From an uncultured Clostridia bacterium (GTDB lineage: Bacteria > Bacillota > Clostridia > Lachnospirales > Cellulosilyticaceae): a DNA stretch of 64,000 nucleotides. Position numbers and translations under genes: made by a program. The notes beneath the pieces were generated by a model. That model ran no database searches. It saw nothing but the letters and a program-made list of their open reading frames with translations, and had not been told where the DNA came from. The stretch is taken from the NCBI GenBank assembly GCA_937921505.1, contig CAKZUB010000044.1, positions 81,167 through 145,166 of the forward strand, in the 5' to 3' direction. Of the stretch, positions 44,009-53,999 are shown piece by piece (within the stretch, counting starts at the first letter, position 1; each line of letters begins with the position of its first letter).

Positions 44009-46267
44009 ATGCCTTCTGTTAATATTTTAGTTAGAGGTATCGTTCAAGGAGTTGGCTTTAGACCCTTTGTCTATCAATTAGCCCATCTTTATGGGCTCAC
44101 TGGAAATGTTAAAAATAGCTCTACAGGAGTTTATATCCATTTAGAAGGCACCTCTTCACATATAGACTCTTTTCTAGAGGATCTTCAGAATAAAAACCCT
44201 AGTTTATCTAAAATTGAAGAGATACAGACTACCTCGGCACAGGTAGATGGTGATACTACTTTTTCAATATTGACTAGTACCCTGAGCGAGGATGCTTTTA
44301 CACTTTTGTCGCCTGATATTGCTATTTGCCCTGATTGCTTAAATGATCTCAATAATATAGAAGACAGCAGACGTTATCATTATGCTTTTACGAATTGCAC
44401 AAACTGTGGGCCACGTTTTTCTATTATAAAAAAACTTCCCTATGATAGACCTTTAACTACAATGCAAAACTTCAACATGTGCCCTAGCTGTAAAGAGGAA
44501 TATGAAAACCCCTTAGATAGGCGCTTTCATGCACAGCCTACTTGCTGCAAAGCATGTGGCCCGGCTCTAAGCTTATTGGACTTTCAGGGAAACACTTTAC
44601 TTGGTACAGATCCTATAACAAAAACACGTACCCTTATTAAATCAGGTGCTATCCTCGCTGTAAAAGGCCTTGGAGGTTTCCATCTTATCTGTGATGCCAC
44701 CTCCCAAAAAGCCATCCAAACACTCCGAAACCGCAAAAACCGCCCCACAAAACCCCTCGCCCTCATGATGAAAGACTTGGGGACGGTTCTCCAATATTGC
44801 TGTTTGAATACTCAAGAAGAGGAAGTCTTATTAGGTAATAAAAAACCTATTTTACTTTTAAAAAAGAAGAGTGAGCAACTTCCCTATAATATCTGTTTCG
44901 ATAATCCTTCTCTTGGTGTAATGCTTCCTTATACCCCTTTACATCATATGTTATTTGATGAGGATCTAACAGTACTAGTTGCAACGAGTGCCAATCATTC
45001 TGGACTGCCTATGATTTTTAAGAACCTGGAAGCTTTAGAGGAACTTAAAGATATTGCTGATTATTTTTTGATGCATGATCGTGATATTTATATCCCTATT
45101 GATGATTCAGTCGTTAAAGTAGTATTAGGTGAAGAGCGAGTTATTCGAAATGCAAGAGGTTATGCCCCTTCATATTTCCACCTTGTTTCAAATGAGGTGC
45201 TTGCTTTAGGGAGTGAATTTAAAAATACTTTTTGTATTTCCAATAATAATTACTGTTTTATGAGTCAATATATTGGAGATATGGATACCCTTGAAACTAT
45301 GCATCACTTTAACAACAACGTTAACCACTTTAAGAAAATGTATAACATTAACCCAAAGCTAATAGCCTATGATTATCATCCTAATTTTTCATATCAAGAT
45401 TATGTTAAAAGTTACGCGGAAGAAAAAATAGGAATCTATCATCATCATGCACACATTGCCAGCTGTATGGCAGAAAATAATATTAATAGATACGTAATAG
45501 GTATAGCCTTTGATGGTGTAGGCTATGGCGATGATGAGACACTTTGGGGCAGTGAATTTTTAGTTTGTAATTTAAAAGAATTTAAAAGATGTGGGCATTT
45601 AGATTATTTTAAAATGCCCGGTGGAGATATGGCAACTTTATATCCATGGCGCTTAGCTATTAGCCTGTTGTATGAAGCTTTTGGTGAAGAACTTGAAGGG
45701 GTCTTACCTTCTTATTTAAGTGATAAACAAATTGCTCCTGTTTTATCTATGCTTAAAAATAATATATCTTGTCCACTAACTTGCAGCATTGGCAGACTCT
45801 TCGATGGTGTTGCTGGGCTTCTTGGCTTTACTCATAAAATAAGTTATGAGGCTGAGGCTTGTATCTATCTTGAAAATCTTGCTTTATCTAGCCCTGATAC
45901 AGATTCTAACTATAAATTTGTTATTACAGAAAGAGATACTCTATATACTATTGACTCTATAATCCTTATTCAAGGCATTGTACATGACTTAAGCATTGGT
46001 TGCCTACATACATTTATTTCCCGGAAATTTCATAACACTCTATGCTTAATAGGTCTAGAAATATCTAAAAAAATTAGAAACGACTGCGGTATTAATCAAA
46101 TAGTACTTAGTGGTGGTGTATTTCAAAATGAATTATTATTCTCAGGGCTTTATACTTTACTGATTCAACATAATTTTGAGGTAATTACACATAAACTTGT
46201 CCCTTGTAACGATAGTGGCCTATCCCTTGGACAGTTAGTTATTGCCTCAGAACTAATAAGGAAGTGA
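44009..46267 (+). CDS. hypF: Carbamoyltransferase HypF
   Basis: Maturation enzyme of 752 residues that makes the CN ligands of the active site from carbamoyl phosphate and passes the carbamoyl group to HypE. Order: acylphosphatase domain (RGIVQGVGFRPFVYQLA), two zinc fingers (CPDC..CTNC and CPSC..CKAC), YrdC-like domain (LAVKGLGGFHLICDA), and Kae1-like domain with HHHAHIASCM and GIAFDGVGYGDD. The start has no strong ribosome site, suggesting coupling to the small frame just upstream. A C-rich patch near 44700-44790 contains an inverted copy of a 17-mer also found in hypD. Confidence 0.95.
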   Translation: MPSVNILVRGIVQGVGFRPFVYQLAHLYGLTGNVKNSSTGVYIHLEGTSSHIDSFLEDLQNKNPSLSKIEEIQTTSAQVDGDTTFSILTSTLSEDAFTLLSPDIAICPDCLNDLNNIEDSRRYHYAFTNCTNCGPRFSIIKKLPYDRPLTTMQNFNMCPSCKEEYENPLDRRFHAQPTCCKACGPALSLLDFQGNTLLGTDPITKTRTLIKSGAILAVKGLGGFHLICDATSQKAIQTLRNRKNRPTKPLALMMKDLGTVLQYCCLNTQEEEVLLGNKKPILLLKKKSEQLPYNICFDNPSLGVMLPYTPLHHMLFDEDLTVLVATSANHSGLPMIFKNLEALEELKDIADYFLMHDRDIYIPIDDSVVKVVLGEERVIRNARGYAPSYFHLVSNEVLALGSEFKNTFCISNNNYCFMSQYIGDMDTLETMHHFNNNVNHFKKMYNINPKLIAYDYHPNFSYQDYVKSYAEEKIGIYHHHAHIASCMAENNINRYVIGIAFDGVGYGDDETLWGSEFLVCNLKEFKRCGHLDYFKMPGGDMATLYPWRLAISLLYEAFGEELEGVLPSYLSDKQIAPVLSMLKNNISCPLTCSIGRLFDGVAGLLGFTHKISYEAEACIYLENLALSSPDTDSNYKFVITERDTLYTIDSIILIQGIVHDLSIGCLHTFISRKFHNTLCLIGLEISKKIRNDCGINQIVLSGGVFQNELLFSGLYTLLIQHNFEVITHKLVPCNDSGLSLGQLVIASELIRK
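44779..44795 (+). repeat. 17-base repeat, copy 1, inside hypF
   Basis: GGGGACGGTTCTCCAAT, the exact reverse complement of 46571-46587 in hypD. G+C-rich and out of place in an AT-rich gene. Confidence 0.75.
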
Positions 46268-46273
46268 CCTTTT

Positions 46274-46492
46274 ATGTGTATTGCTATTCCCGGAAAAGTT
46301 ATCAAAATAGATGGCTATGAGGCCTTGGTGGATTTTGGAAAAGTCCAAAAACGAGTGAGTACTCATCTTATAGAAGATATTAAAATAGATGATTATATTT
46401 TAGTACATGCAGGTTATGGTGTTGTTAAAATAGATGAACAAGAAGCCTTAGATACCCTTAAAGTATTTAAAATGCTCTGTCTTGACTTTTAA
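46274..46492 (+). CDS. hypC: Hydrogenase maturation chaperone HypC
   Basis: A 72-residue chaperone starting MCIAIPGKVI; the Cys after the initiator Met binds the Fe(CN)2CO unit together with HypD. It lies 6 bases after hypF. Confidence 0.95.
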   Translation: MCIAIPGKVIKIDGYEALVDFGKVQKRVSTHLIEDIKIDDYILVHAGYGVVKIDEQEALDTLKVFKMLCLDF

Positions 46493-46505
46493 GTAGGTGA
46501 AATTG

Positions 46506-47591
46506 ATGAACTCCATAAATAGCTTTAAAGATCCCATACTAGCAAAAAAACTACTAGCCACAACACGCAAATTGGAGAACCGTCCCCCAATCTCTCTTAT
46601 GGAGGTTTGTGGGAGTCATACGATGAGTATTTATAAAAATGGTATTGATAAACTCTTGCCTTCTTATATTAATCTTTTATCTGGGCCTGGTTGTCCGGTA
46701 TGTGTGACAGACACAAGCTATATCGATCAGGCTATTTTGTTATCTAAGTCCTCAGAAGTCATTATTGCCACTTTTGGTGATATGATTAGAGTGCCTGGCA
46801 GCAGTATTTCATTAAGTATTGCTAGAGCACAGGGTGCTGATGTTAAAGTAGTGTATTCTCCTCTTGATTGTATCTCTTTAGCTAAACTGCATCCTGATAA
46901 AGAAATCGTCTTTCTTGGAGTAGGTTTTGAAACAACTGCTCCTAGTATTGCTCTGCTGCTTAAGGAGGCAGCTGCATGCTCTATCCGTAATCTTAGTCTA
47001 CTACTTAGTCTAAAGACAATGCCTTATGCTATGGAAAATCTTATCTTTGATGAGTGTATTAATATAGATGGTTTTATATGCCCAGGGCATGTAGCCGCTA
47101 TTATAGGATCTGAACCTTTCGACATTTTAGCCCGTAAATATGGTGTTCCTATGGTCATTGCTGGATTTGAATGTGTAGACTTGGTAGGTGCCATCCATGC
47201 TCTTACCAAAATGATTGATTATAAAAATTATAGTTGTCAAAATCTCTATAAGAGAGTTGTTAAGCCACATGGCAATATAAAGGCTTTATCGCTTTTAAAA
47301 GAAGTGTTTGAAGAAGATGATAGTTCCTGGCGAGGACTTGGTATTATTCCTAAAACAGGACTATCCCTAAGATCCGAATATAATTCCTTTAATGCACAGT
47401 TGAAGTTTAATTTAACTTTACCTGATATTAAAGTAACATCTCATTGCATGTGTGATAAAGTTTTAAAAGGGATTAAAAAGCCCATAGAATGCCCTTTATA
47501 TAAAACTAACTGTACGCCAGCTACTCCTATAGGAGCATGCATGGTATCTAGTGAGGGCACTTGCATGAATTTTTATAAATATAACAATTGA
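46506..47591 (+). CDS. hypD: Hydrogenase maturation protein HypD
   Basis: Iron-sulfur protein of 361 residues that assembles the Fe(CN)2CO unit with HypC. Conserved motifs are MEVCGSHT, LSGPGCPVCVT, GFETTAP and the C-terminal cluster Cys in HCMCDKVL, CPLYKTNC and ACMVSSEGTC. I prefer ATG 46506 with AGGTGA 5 bases before; the GTG at 46497 lies inside that site. It carries the second copy of a 17-mer near its 5' end. Confidence 0.95.
   Translation: MNSINSFKDPILAKKLLATTRKLENRPPISLMEVCGSHTMSIYKNGIDKLLPSYINLLSGPGCPVCVTDTSYIDQAILLSKSSEVIIATFGDMIRVPGSSISLSIARAQGADVKVVYSPLDCISLAKLHPDKEIVFLGVGFETTAPSIALLLKEAAACSIRNLSLLLSLKTMPYAMENLIFDECINIDGFICPGHVAAIIGSEPFDILARKYGVPMVIAGFECVDLVGAIHALTKMIDYKNYSCQNLYKRVVKPHGNIKALSLLKEVFEEDDSSWRGLGIIPKTGLSLRSEYNSFNAQLKFNLTLPDIKVTSHCMCDKVLKGIKKPIECPLYKTNCTPATPIGACMVSSEGTCMNFYKYNN
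46571..46587 (+). repeat. 17-base repeat, copy 2, inside hypD
   Basis: ATTGGAGAACCGTCCCC, exact reverse complement of 44779-44795 in hypF. It encodes part of KLENRPP, just before MEVCGSHT. Confidence 0.75.
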
Positions 47592-47600
47592 GGTGATCAT

Positions 47601-48599
47601 ATGGAGCTAGTAACTTTGGCACATGGAAGCGGCGGAGATGAATCTTGCAAACTTATCAATGACTTATTTCTGTCCTACTTTAATAATGAGATTTTATATA
47701 AGCAAAATGATGCTAGCTTAGTTGAACCTATAGACGGTAAACTTGCCATTACAACAGATAGTTTCGTTATAAATCCATTATTTTTCCCAGGTGGAGACAT
47801 TGGTAAACTTTCTGTGTGTGGCACTATTAATGATTTAAGTGTAAGTGGGGCTAAGCCCCTTTATATCACTGCAGGCTTTATTATCGAAGAAGGCTTTAAT
47901 ATGTGCCCTCTAGAAAAAATAGTGTATTCTATGGCAAAAGTTGCAAAGCTTGCACGTGTCAAAATTATTGCTGGTGATACTAAGGTGGTAGAAAAAGGTA
48001 AGTGTGATGGCGTTTATATTAATACTACTGGCATAGGGGTAATAGAGCATTATGAGCTAACTCATACGCTGCAAGAAGGAGACCAAATTATTGTAAGTGG
48101 TTCTTTAGGTGATCACGGTGCATGTATCATGAGTAAACGAGAGATGTTAGGCTTTAATAGTCTGCTTAAGAGTGATTGTGCACCCTTGCATGAAATTACA
48201 GAAGCTATCTTAAGTATTAGCTGCAATGTACGGATCATGCGTGATCCTACACGTGGAGGGCTCGCAGCCTCTTTAAACGAGATCATCTCAAATACAAGCA
48301 AAAGTATGATGGTCTATGAAAAAAAATTGCCCATTAAAGAAGAGGTGAAAAGCTTTTGTGACCTTTTAGGTCTTGATCCTTTATCTGTTGCAAATGAAGG
48401 CAAACTCATTTGTATTGTATCTAAAGAAGATAGTGTTAAAGTATTAAAAACGATACAAAATCATCCTCTAGGCCAAGATGCTCAAATAATAGGTGAAATT
48501 ATAAATGATTCCTCAAATAAAGTGTATCTTAAAACACTTCTTGGCGCTACTAAGATGCTTTCTATGCCAAGTGGTGAGCTCTTGCCTCGTATTTGCTAA
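47601..48599 (+). CDS. hypE: Carbamoyl dehydratase HypE
   Basis: PurM-like ATP-dependent enzyme of 332 residues. It dehydrates the thiocarbamate on its C-terminal Cys to thiocyanate, giving the CN ligands; the required tail is PRIC at the very end. The N-terminal LAHGSGGDES and the segment MRDPTRGGLAA are typical. Last gene of the hydrogenase operon, followed by a terminator. Confidence 0.95.
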   Translation: MELVTLAHGSGGDESCKLINDLFLSYFNNEILYKQNDASLVEPIDGKLAITTDSFVINPLFFPGGDIGKLSVCGTINDLSVSGAKPLYITAGFIIEEGFNMCPLEKIVYSMAKVAKLARVKIIAGDTKVVEKGKCDGVYINTTGIGVIEHYELTHTLQEGDQIIVSGSLGDHGACIMSKREMLGFNSLLKSDCAPLHEITEAILSISCNVRIMRDPTRGGLAASLNEIISNTSKSMMVYEKKLPIKEEVKSFCDLLGLDPLSVANEGKLICIVSKEDSVKVLKTIQNHPLGQDAQIIGEIINDSSNKVYLKTLLGATKMLSMPSGELLPRIC

Positions 48600-48604
48600 T
48601 CAAA

Positions 48605-48634
48605 ATCCCCTTATGACCGACATCATAGGGGGAT
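48605..48634. terminator. Bidirectional terminator between hypE and jetD
   Basis: ATCCCCTTATGA (48605-48616) pairs with TCATAGGGGGAT (48623-48634) with one G-T pair, followed by CTTTTCTT on the plus strand and by a T-run on the minus strand. It separates the hydrogenase operon from the convergent Wadjet operon. Confidence 0.85.
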
Positions 48635-48655
48635 CTTTTCTTACTTTATCCTATT

Positions 48656-49978
48656 TTATTCTAAGGGCTCCATATCTTTTATAAGCTCCTCTACAAGGAG
48701 CTCTTGGTAGCCTGCCATTCCTTCTTTTTGAAGGCATTCTATAACATTTTTTAATTGTGGTTCTTCAATACTTTGAAGTTTAGATAACCTCTCTTTAATA
48801 CTGACTTCACCCTTTACTTTAAGATAATCATGTACTTCATAGTGCCACAAAACAAGGCTTTCTCCATAGCGTTTTTTGAGCTTAGCTGCTATTTGAAGTC
48901 CTTCTGGGTCAAAGTCTCCATTATAGTATAAAGTAGTAGTTGAAGCATACAATTTATCTAAGATCATATAGGAGGAAGTATTAAGCTGACCGCTTGTGCA
49001 AATAAGAGCTACACGCCTGCATGGATCATTGTACGCTCTTATGCCTTGAAGCAATGCTGTAAATACAGCTGGGTTTTCTATAATATACACTTTATTCATA
49101 GGTGCAGTTATATGTGTTATATCTTTAAGGTTCGAAATGGCAAGTATAAGAGGTTGCCCTCTTTTCCAAAAGTCTTCCCACAACGGCTTGTCCTCTTGAA
49201 CCCATCCTTCTATACCATAACAAATAGTGGTATTAGATACTTCATCTTTGATAATCCTTGCTATATATAGTACCTCATTCATTGATTCTAAAGCAGTAGG
49301 ATAAGCGGTTCCTTGTTTATAGCTTAGCACATACAAAAGAAGCTTACCTGCTTGGGTATTTAAGTCAAAGTAGTGGGCATCTCTAGTGACTTTTGATGCT
49401 AAAAGTGGCAGCGAAAGCCACTCCTCTTTTAAATTCTCCAAATGCTCCAATGCTTTGTCTAATGATTTTACGATTTCTTGCAAAAGTTTTTTTTGATGCG
49501 TATAAAGCTGTACAACTAACTGATAACCATATTTTTTCTCCCTAAGAGAATCCCCAAGCCATCTTTGTACTTCCGGACTCTTTAAGCTATAAAGAAGCTT
49601 GTTAAAAAAGGCTTCTCTTTCAGTACAAGCTTGCTCTTTCAGCTCTTTATGAGGAATGATTGCTTCTCCTTTATAACCTTTTAGAACTTCTAAAAAATCA
49701 ACCTCTTCAAATCTCCCTGTACAAAAAAGATTAACAAAGTTCTGCACTTTTACTTTACACGTCTTTGTCTGATAGATACTATAATCAAGCGGAGCTAGGA
49801 TAACTTCTTCTTCTGGTGTTAGCTTATCTAAAATAATATAGCCCCCTAGATGACCTAACTTTCTATATTTATCTATAATGGATTTTAGAATTCTTTTATA
49901 CCCTGGCTTTGTTTTTAAATAGTCTATCGCCTCTTTTTCCTTAACTTTGATCTTACTCATCTCCTCTTTACATCCCAT
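48656..49978 (-). CDS. jetD: Wadjet nuclease subunit JetD (TIGR02679/DUF2399)
   Basis: Predicted DNA-cleaving subunit of 440 residues. The C-terminal Toprim fold, related to topoisomerase VI A, shows Glu301 in YIIENPAVF and the DxD pair Asp355/Asp357 in YYNGDFDPEG, all needed for metal binding. The N-terminal half is the arm that joins the SMC complex. Start is unsure: ATG 49978 or ATG 49960, whose AGAGGAG is adjacent. It is last in the operon, 34 bases after jetC. JetD cuts small circular DNA after extrusion by JetABC. Confidence 0.9.
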   Translation of the reverse strand: MGCKEEMSKIKVKEKEAIDYLKTKPGYKRILKSIIDKYRKLGHLGGYIILDKLTPEEEVILAPLDYSIYQTKTCKVKVQNFVNLFCTGRFEEVDFLEVLKGYKGEAIIPHKELKEQACTEREAFFNKLLYSLKSPEVQRWLGDSLREKKYGYQLVVQLYTHQKKLLQEIVKSLDKALEHLENLKEEWLSLPLLASKVTRDAHYFDLNTQAGKLLLYVLSYKQGTAYPTALESMNEVLYIARIIKDEVSNTTICYGIEGWVQEDKPLWEDFWKRGQPLILAISNLKDITHITAPMNKVYIIENPAVFTALLQGIRAYNDPCRRVALICTSGQLNTSSYMILDKLYASTTTLYYNGDFDPEGLQIAAKLKKRYGESLVLWHYEVHDYLKVKGEVSIKERLSKLQSIEEPQLKNVIECLQKEGMAGYQELLVEELIKDMEPLE

Positions 49979-50012
49979 GCCTATTTATAGATTTGACACA
50001 TTTAACTTTAAG

Positions 50013-53000
50013 TTATAGTAGTGTTTTTTGAATACCATTCCAGTTATACCTAATAACAACGACTGTCGTATCATTTTCTTCTCTTATAATCTCACATATA
50101 GAAAGATCGTCTACAGTATCATAATCTCCCCATAGGATTTGGGAATTGATAATAAAGTCTAAGTCTAGTGCTTTAAGAAGCCTAAACATATCTCTTATAT
50201 TGTTTTCATCAACCCCTGCAAAGGCCTCATCCATCGAAATGATCCTAGGACATTCGTTTTTGCAGCCTTCATACCTTGCATAAACTGCTGAAAAGAGGGG
50301 AATATACATGGACATCGCTTTTTCTCCTCCTGAAAATTGGAAAAAGGCGTTGTTTGTGAGTTCGCGTTTCTTTTCGTTTTTCTTCATATAGAAGAGTTTA
50401 AACTCATACCATTGTCTATAGTCTAGGACTTCTTTAATAATAGTATGATAATTTCTGGCTTCACCCGTGCCTTCATAGCTTCTGATGGCAGCCTTAACCT
50501 TAGCTGCAAAATGAGCTACCAGCTTTTTCATATCAGCATCCGAGCACCGATCTCCTCTTTCAAGTAATTCTAAAAGTTCACTAATATCTAGCTGCCCTTC
50601 ACTTTCTGCTTTTTGGGGCACCCATTTAAGGCTAAGTGAAAGACTACTGGAGGTATCCATAGACTCCATCAATTGGTTAATCTTGTCTACCCATTTTTTA
50701 GAAAGCCATATTTTGCTTGTAATCTTTGTACTAATCGTATTCAGAAGGACCTCTTCAAAGACTCTTCGCTCTTCTGTGCTAATTAAAAGGTCTGTTTCTT
50801 CGATATATTTTTGAATGGTTTCGGATAAATGGTAAAAGCCTACTTCTTTGCCACCCACTCTGCATCTTATATCAAAACGCTCTCCTTCTTCTGCAAAAAG
50901 ACGTATGGTTTTGACATTATATTCTTTAAGCTCAGAACTATTTTTATTAAGGGATTCAAAAAGAGCCGCTGCATACCCTTCTCTTGTCTTCTCTTTTTGG
51001 TTATCATACTCTGCTGAAAACTCTTTGCTTAGCGCGAGCATCGTTTTGGGTGTATCTTTTACCACATAGCCTAAGTCATATTCTTCTTTAAAAAGAGCTA
51101 AAAGTCTCTCTAAATTTTCCGTTTCATCTTTAAGTTTCTCTTTAAGCTCTATCATAACCTGCTCGTTTGTTTTAATGGCTTCCTGTGTGGTTCCTATTTC
51201 CCGATCTAAAGTGCTAAGCCTTGGAGGAATCTCCTGCTTGATCCTGAGACACCAGTTTATTTTTTCTTCTATTTCTGTGATATCTGATGTTTTTAAACTT
51301 TCTTCTAAAGCACTCATTTTGGTTTTAACTGCTTTTTGCTTTTGCGTCCATTGATTGATTTCATAATAAAGCTGATCTAGGTCTTCCTCAAAGCGAGAAG
51401 CGGTCTCTTCTAAGGCTGTTATCAGCTCTTTGAGGCTTTTTTCTTTATTAAAACTAATTTCTAGTTCTCTTAATTTTTGTTTATAATCATCTGCTGCCTC
51501 AATAGCTTCTTCATAAGCTTCCTCTGACCGTTGTATTGCTATACCCAAAGTGCACTCATAAAGCCTCGCCTTCTCCTCATTTAAGCTTTTTTGAATTTCA
51601 AAGTAAGCTTCTTTTTTAGCAAGCAAATTCTCATAAAATGTCTCTTTTTGTCTTTCTAAACCGCCACAAAGCTCCAACATAGCCTTAATGTCTTCTAAAT
51701 AGGGCAGACTGGCGTTTTCTTGCTGCAATTCAAAAAGGTTTTTATCCTGCGCTAATACCTTTTTTTCTAGGTCCGCTATCGTTTCTCTTACCCCTTCAAT
51801 ATCTGATTCTTTTTCTGCAATCAGCATTTCTCTGTGCTTTTTACGCGCCAAGAGCCCAATATATTTAGGCTCATAGCTAGGATCTGCTTTACCTTTTAAG
51901 ATACCAATGCCGTATTTTCCGGTTTCATCAATGTAAGCTAACTGATCTTCATCTAAGAAGATACCAAGAAGCGCATTATCTACCGCCTCAAAACTAACCC
52001 CATCTAAATGCTCTTTTGATGCATGGAGGTATTGCGTGAGATTATACTTCATCATATTGCCTGTTGCAAAGAGGTACTTATCATGCTCTCCCTCACCAAA
52101 GTTAAAACAAGCCTCCCGATGCCTCTCGTCTACGATAAGTGCATCTATAAGCCCCATACTTTCTAAGGCCCCTTCCATACGTTTTTGAGTCTCTTTGCTG
52201 GCATCTTTATTAAAGTCGATGGCTTTGTAAAGAGGAATGAAGGAGATGCCTTGTTCTTTTAATCTTTGTCTATTTTTGAGAACGCCCACTTCTCGTGTAG
52301 GTTCTATATCTTGAGCTGACTTTAGTTTCTTGATTTCTTCCTCTAGCGCTTTAATAGTGAGCTTTTCTTTTTGAATCTCTTTTTCTAAGAGCTGCTTTTG
52401 GCTTAGGTATTCTCCTCTTTGCTCAGTATAGCATTCGCCTAAAAAGGCTCTGATCTCTACTAAAGTATCTAGTTTTTCTGTCTTATCTGTTTTCTTAAAA
52501 AGAACTTGTCTTTGATCCTCTGTCATCGTAAAATGTTTTGTGTTTTTTTGCCAGGTGACAAAGAGGACTTTGTAATCTTCCTTAGCTTGTGTTAAAAGCT
52601 CGTACGCCTTAGTTAACTCGTTTTCTGTCTCTTCATAGGCTTTTTCGGCACGGTCTTTTTCTTCTAACATCTTCTCTTCTTCTTTTTTGACTCTTTCGTA
52701 GACAACAAGTGCTTTCTTAGCCGTTTTGAGTGCCTCTAGATACTTTTGAAGTGTGACCTTGATAAAACCAATGTTTTCTGGTTCTATTCGTTCGCCTTCT
52801 TCAAACAAAAAGCTCTGTGCGAGATCTATGAGTTCATCCACTAGGTCTAAGGCTTCTTTTTGAACCCCTTCTAAAGCTTCCTTTTGCTTTTTGAGACCTC
52901 TTTCATTATCTTTTTGGTTGTCCCTTTTTTGCTCTAGCTGTGTTTCTTTCTGCAAAAGGCTTTGCTTTAGATTTTGCATCTCTTCTGCAAGTTCAAGCAG

Positions 53001-53999
53001 TTCTCTTTTGATACTGAGTTCTTTTCTACTGCTTAGGCTTTGATACTGAGCCTCTGCCTGCGTGAGTTCTTCTCCTTTTTCATCTCGCTCTTTAGTAATA
53101 CGGGCAAGCTCTAGCGTTCTTTCTTTAAGAGAAGATTCATGCAAAGTAATCTTTTTAGTAGTGGCTACGACGCTGCTATGTCCGCTTGCTGCCTTTTTAG
53201 CTTTTTCAATGAGGCAAGATCTATTGTATGCATCGTAATGATACTGGATATTTTTACAGGCTCTTAGTGTACTTTTATAAGCCTCTAACGCACTTTGAAG
53301 AGTATCCATACTTTCCATGGATTCTGACATAGGTCTTAAGTCATCTTCTGAAAGTACTTTAAGGGACTCCGTTAAGATTTTATAGATTTCTGTAGGTTTA
53401 AAATCTTTAGAGAGCTTGGGGCTTCTTAGGTTAATAAGCAGGCTAAGAAGTTCTTCATAACCATCTATTGTTTCAAAGCCGAATAAAAATTCATTAACTC
53501 TAGCCATATATTCCTTTTGACTTTCTGTGTAGATGCCGCCTTCTCCTATTTCGTTTTGAAGCTGCTTTTTAGTAAGAGGTAGCTTTTCTCCAGTTTCCCT
53601 ATACAGCAGCATATCCTCCCCTATTCTTCTGCCATCTGTTATTAAGAAATACCAGGACTGAAGTGGTTTGTTTTTGACTGCTTTCATACCCATCCCTATC
53701 GTTAAATAATGCTCTGTTTGCTGACGTTTAAATTCCATATAGAGATAGGCTGTCTTTTCGTCTGTTTGTTCATCTAATAAATAATTCTCAAGCTTTCTTG
53801 ACCGCGTACCAAAAGGGTCTAACCTCTCTGGCGACTTATTGCCATCTAGTAGGAGCGGCACAAAGCTTTGCATCGTTACAGATTTACCAGAACCATTACT
53901 TCCTCTAAGCAGCAGCTTGCCGCCGCATAAATCAAATACTTCTTCATCATAATACCAAAAGTTGATAAGGCCTAATCTGTTAGCCACCCACCTATTCAT
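50013..53999 (-). CDS. jetC: Wadjet SMC-like ATPase JetC (TIGR02680)
   Basis: ATP-driven loop-extruding motor of 1,328 residues. Walker A GSNGSGKS (residues 33-40), long coiled coils on each side of a hinge, ABC signature FSGGEKAMSMY and Walker B RIISMDEAFAG near the C-terminus, the MukB-like order. Start at ATG 53999 is preferred: GAAGGAGG lies 8 bases upstream and the start overlaps the jetB stop by 8 bases; an in-frame ATG at 54035 has no such site. It partners with JetA (kleisin-like) and JetB. Confidence 0.95.
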   Translation of the reverse strand: MNRWVANRLGLINFWYYDEEVFDLCGGKLLLRGSNGSGKSVTMQSFVPLLLDGNKSPERLDPFGTRSRKLENYLLDEQTDEKTAYLYMEFKRQQTEHYLTIGMGMKAVKNKPLQSWYFLITDGRRIGEDMLLYRETGEKLPLTKKQLQNEIGEGGIYTESQKEYMARVNEFLFGFETIDGYEELLSLLINLRSPKLSKDFKPTEIYKILTESLKVLSEDDLRPMSESMESMDTLQSALEAYKSTLRACKNIQYHYDAYNRSCLIEKAKKAASGHSSVVATTKKITLHESSLKERTLELARITKERDEKGEELTQAEAQYQSLSSRKELSIKRELLELAEEMQNLKQSLLQKETQLEQKRDNQKDNERGLKKQKEALEGVQKEALDLVDELIDLAQSFLFEEGERIEPENIGFIKVTLQKYLEALKTAKKALVVYERVKKEEEKMLEEKDRAEKAYEETENELTKAYELLTQAKEDYKVLFVTWQKNTKHFTMTEDQRQVLFKKTDKTEKLDTLVEIRAFLGECYTEQRGEYLSQKQLLEKEIQKEKLTIKALEEEIKKLKSAQDIEPTREVGVLKNRQRLKEQGISFIPLYKAIDFNKDASKETQKRMEGALESMGLIDALIVDERHREACFNFGEGEHDKYLFATGNMMKYNLTQYLHASKEHLDGVSFEAVDNALLGIFLDEDQLAYIDETGKYGIGILKGKADPSYEPKYIGLLARKKHREMLIAEKESDIEGVRETIADLEKKVLAQDKNLFELQQENASLPYLEDIKAMLELCGGLERQKETFYENLLAKKEAYFEIQKSLNEEKARLYECTLGIAIQRSEEAYEEAIEAADDYKQKLRELEISFNKEKSLKELITALEETASRFEEDLDQLYYEINQWTQKQKAVKTKMSALEESLKTSDITEIEEKINWCLRIKQEIPPRLSTLDREIGTTQEAIKTNEQVMIELKEKLKDETENLERLLALFKEEYDLGYVVKDTPKTMLALSKEFSAEYDNQKEKTREGYAAALFESLNKNSSELKEYNVKTIRLFAEEGERFDIRCRVGGKEVGFYHLSETIQKYIEETDLLISTEERRVFEEVLLNTISTKITSKIWLSKKWVDKINQLMESMDTSSSLSLSLKWVPQKAESEGQLDISELLELLERGDRCSDADMKKLVAHFAAKVKAAIRSYEGTGEARNYHTIIKEVLDYRQWYEFKLFYMKKNEKKRELTNNAFFQFSGGEKAMSMYIPLFSAVYARYEGCKNECPRIISMDEAFAGVDENNIRDMFRLLKALDLDFIINSQILWGDYDTVDDLSICEIIREENDTTVVVIRYNWNGIQKTLL

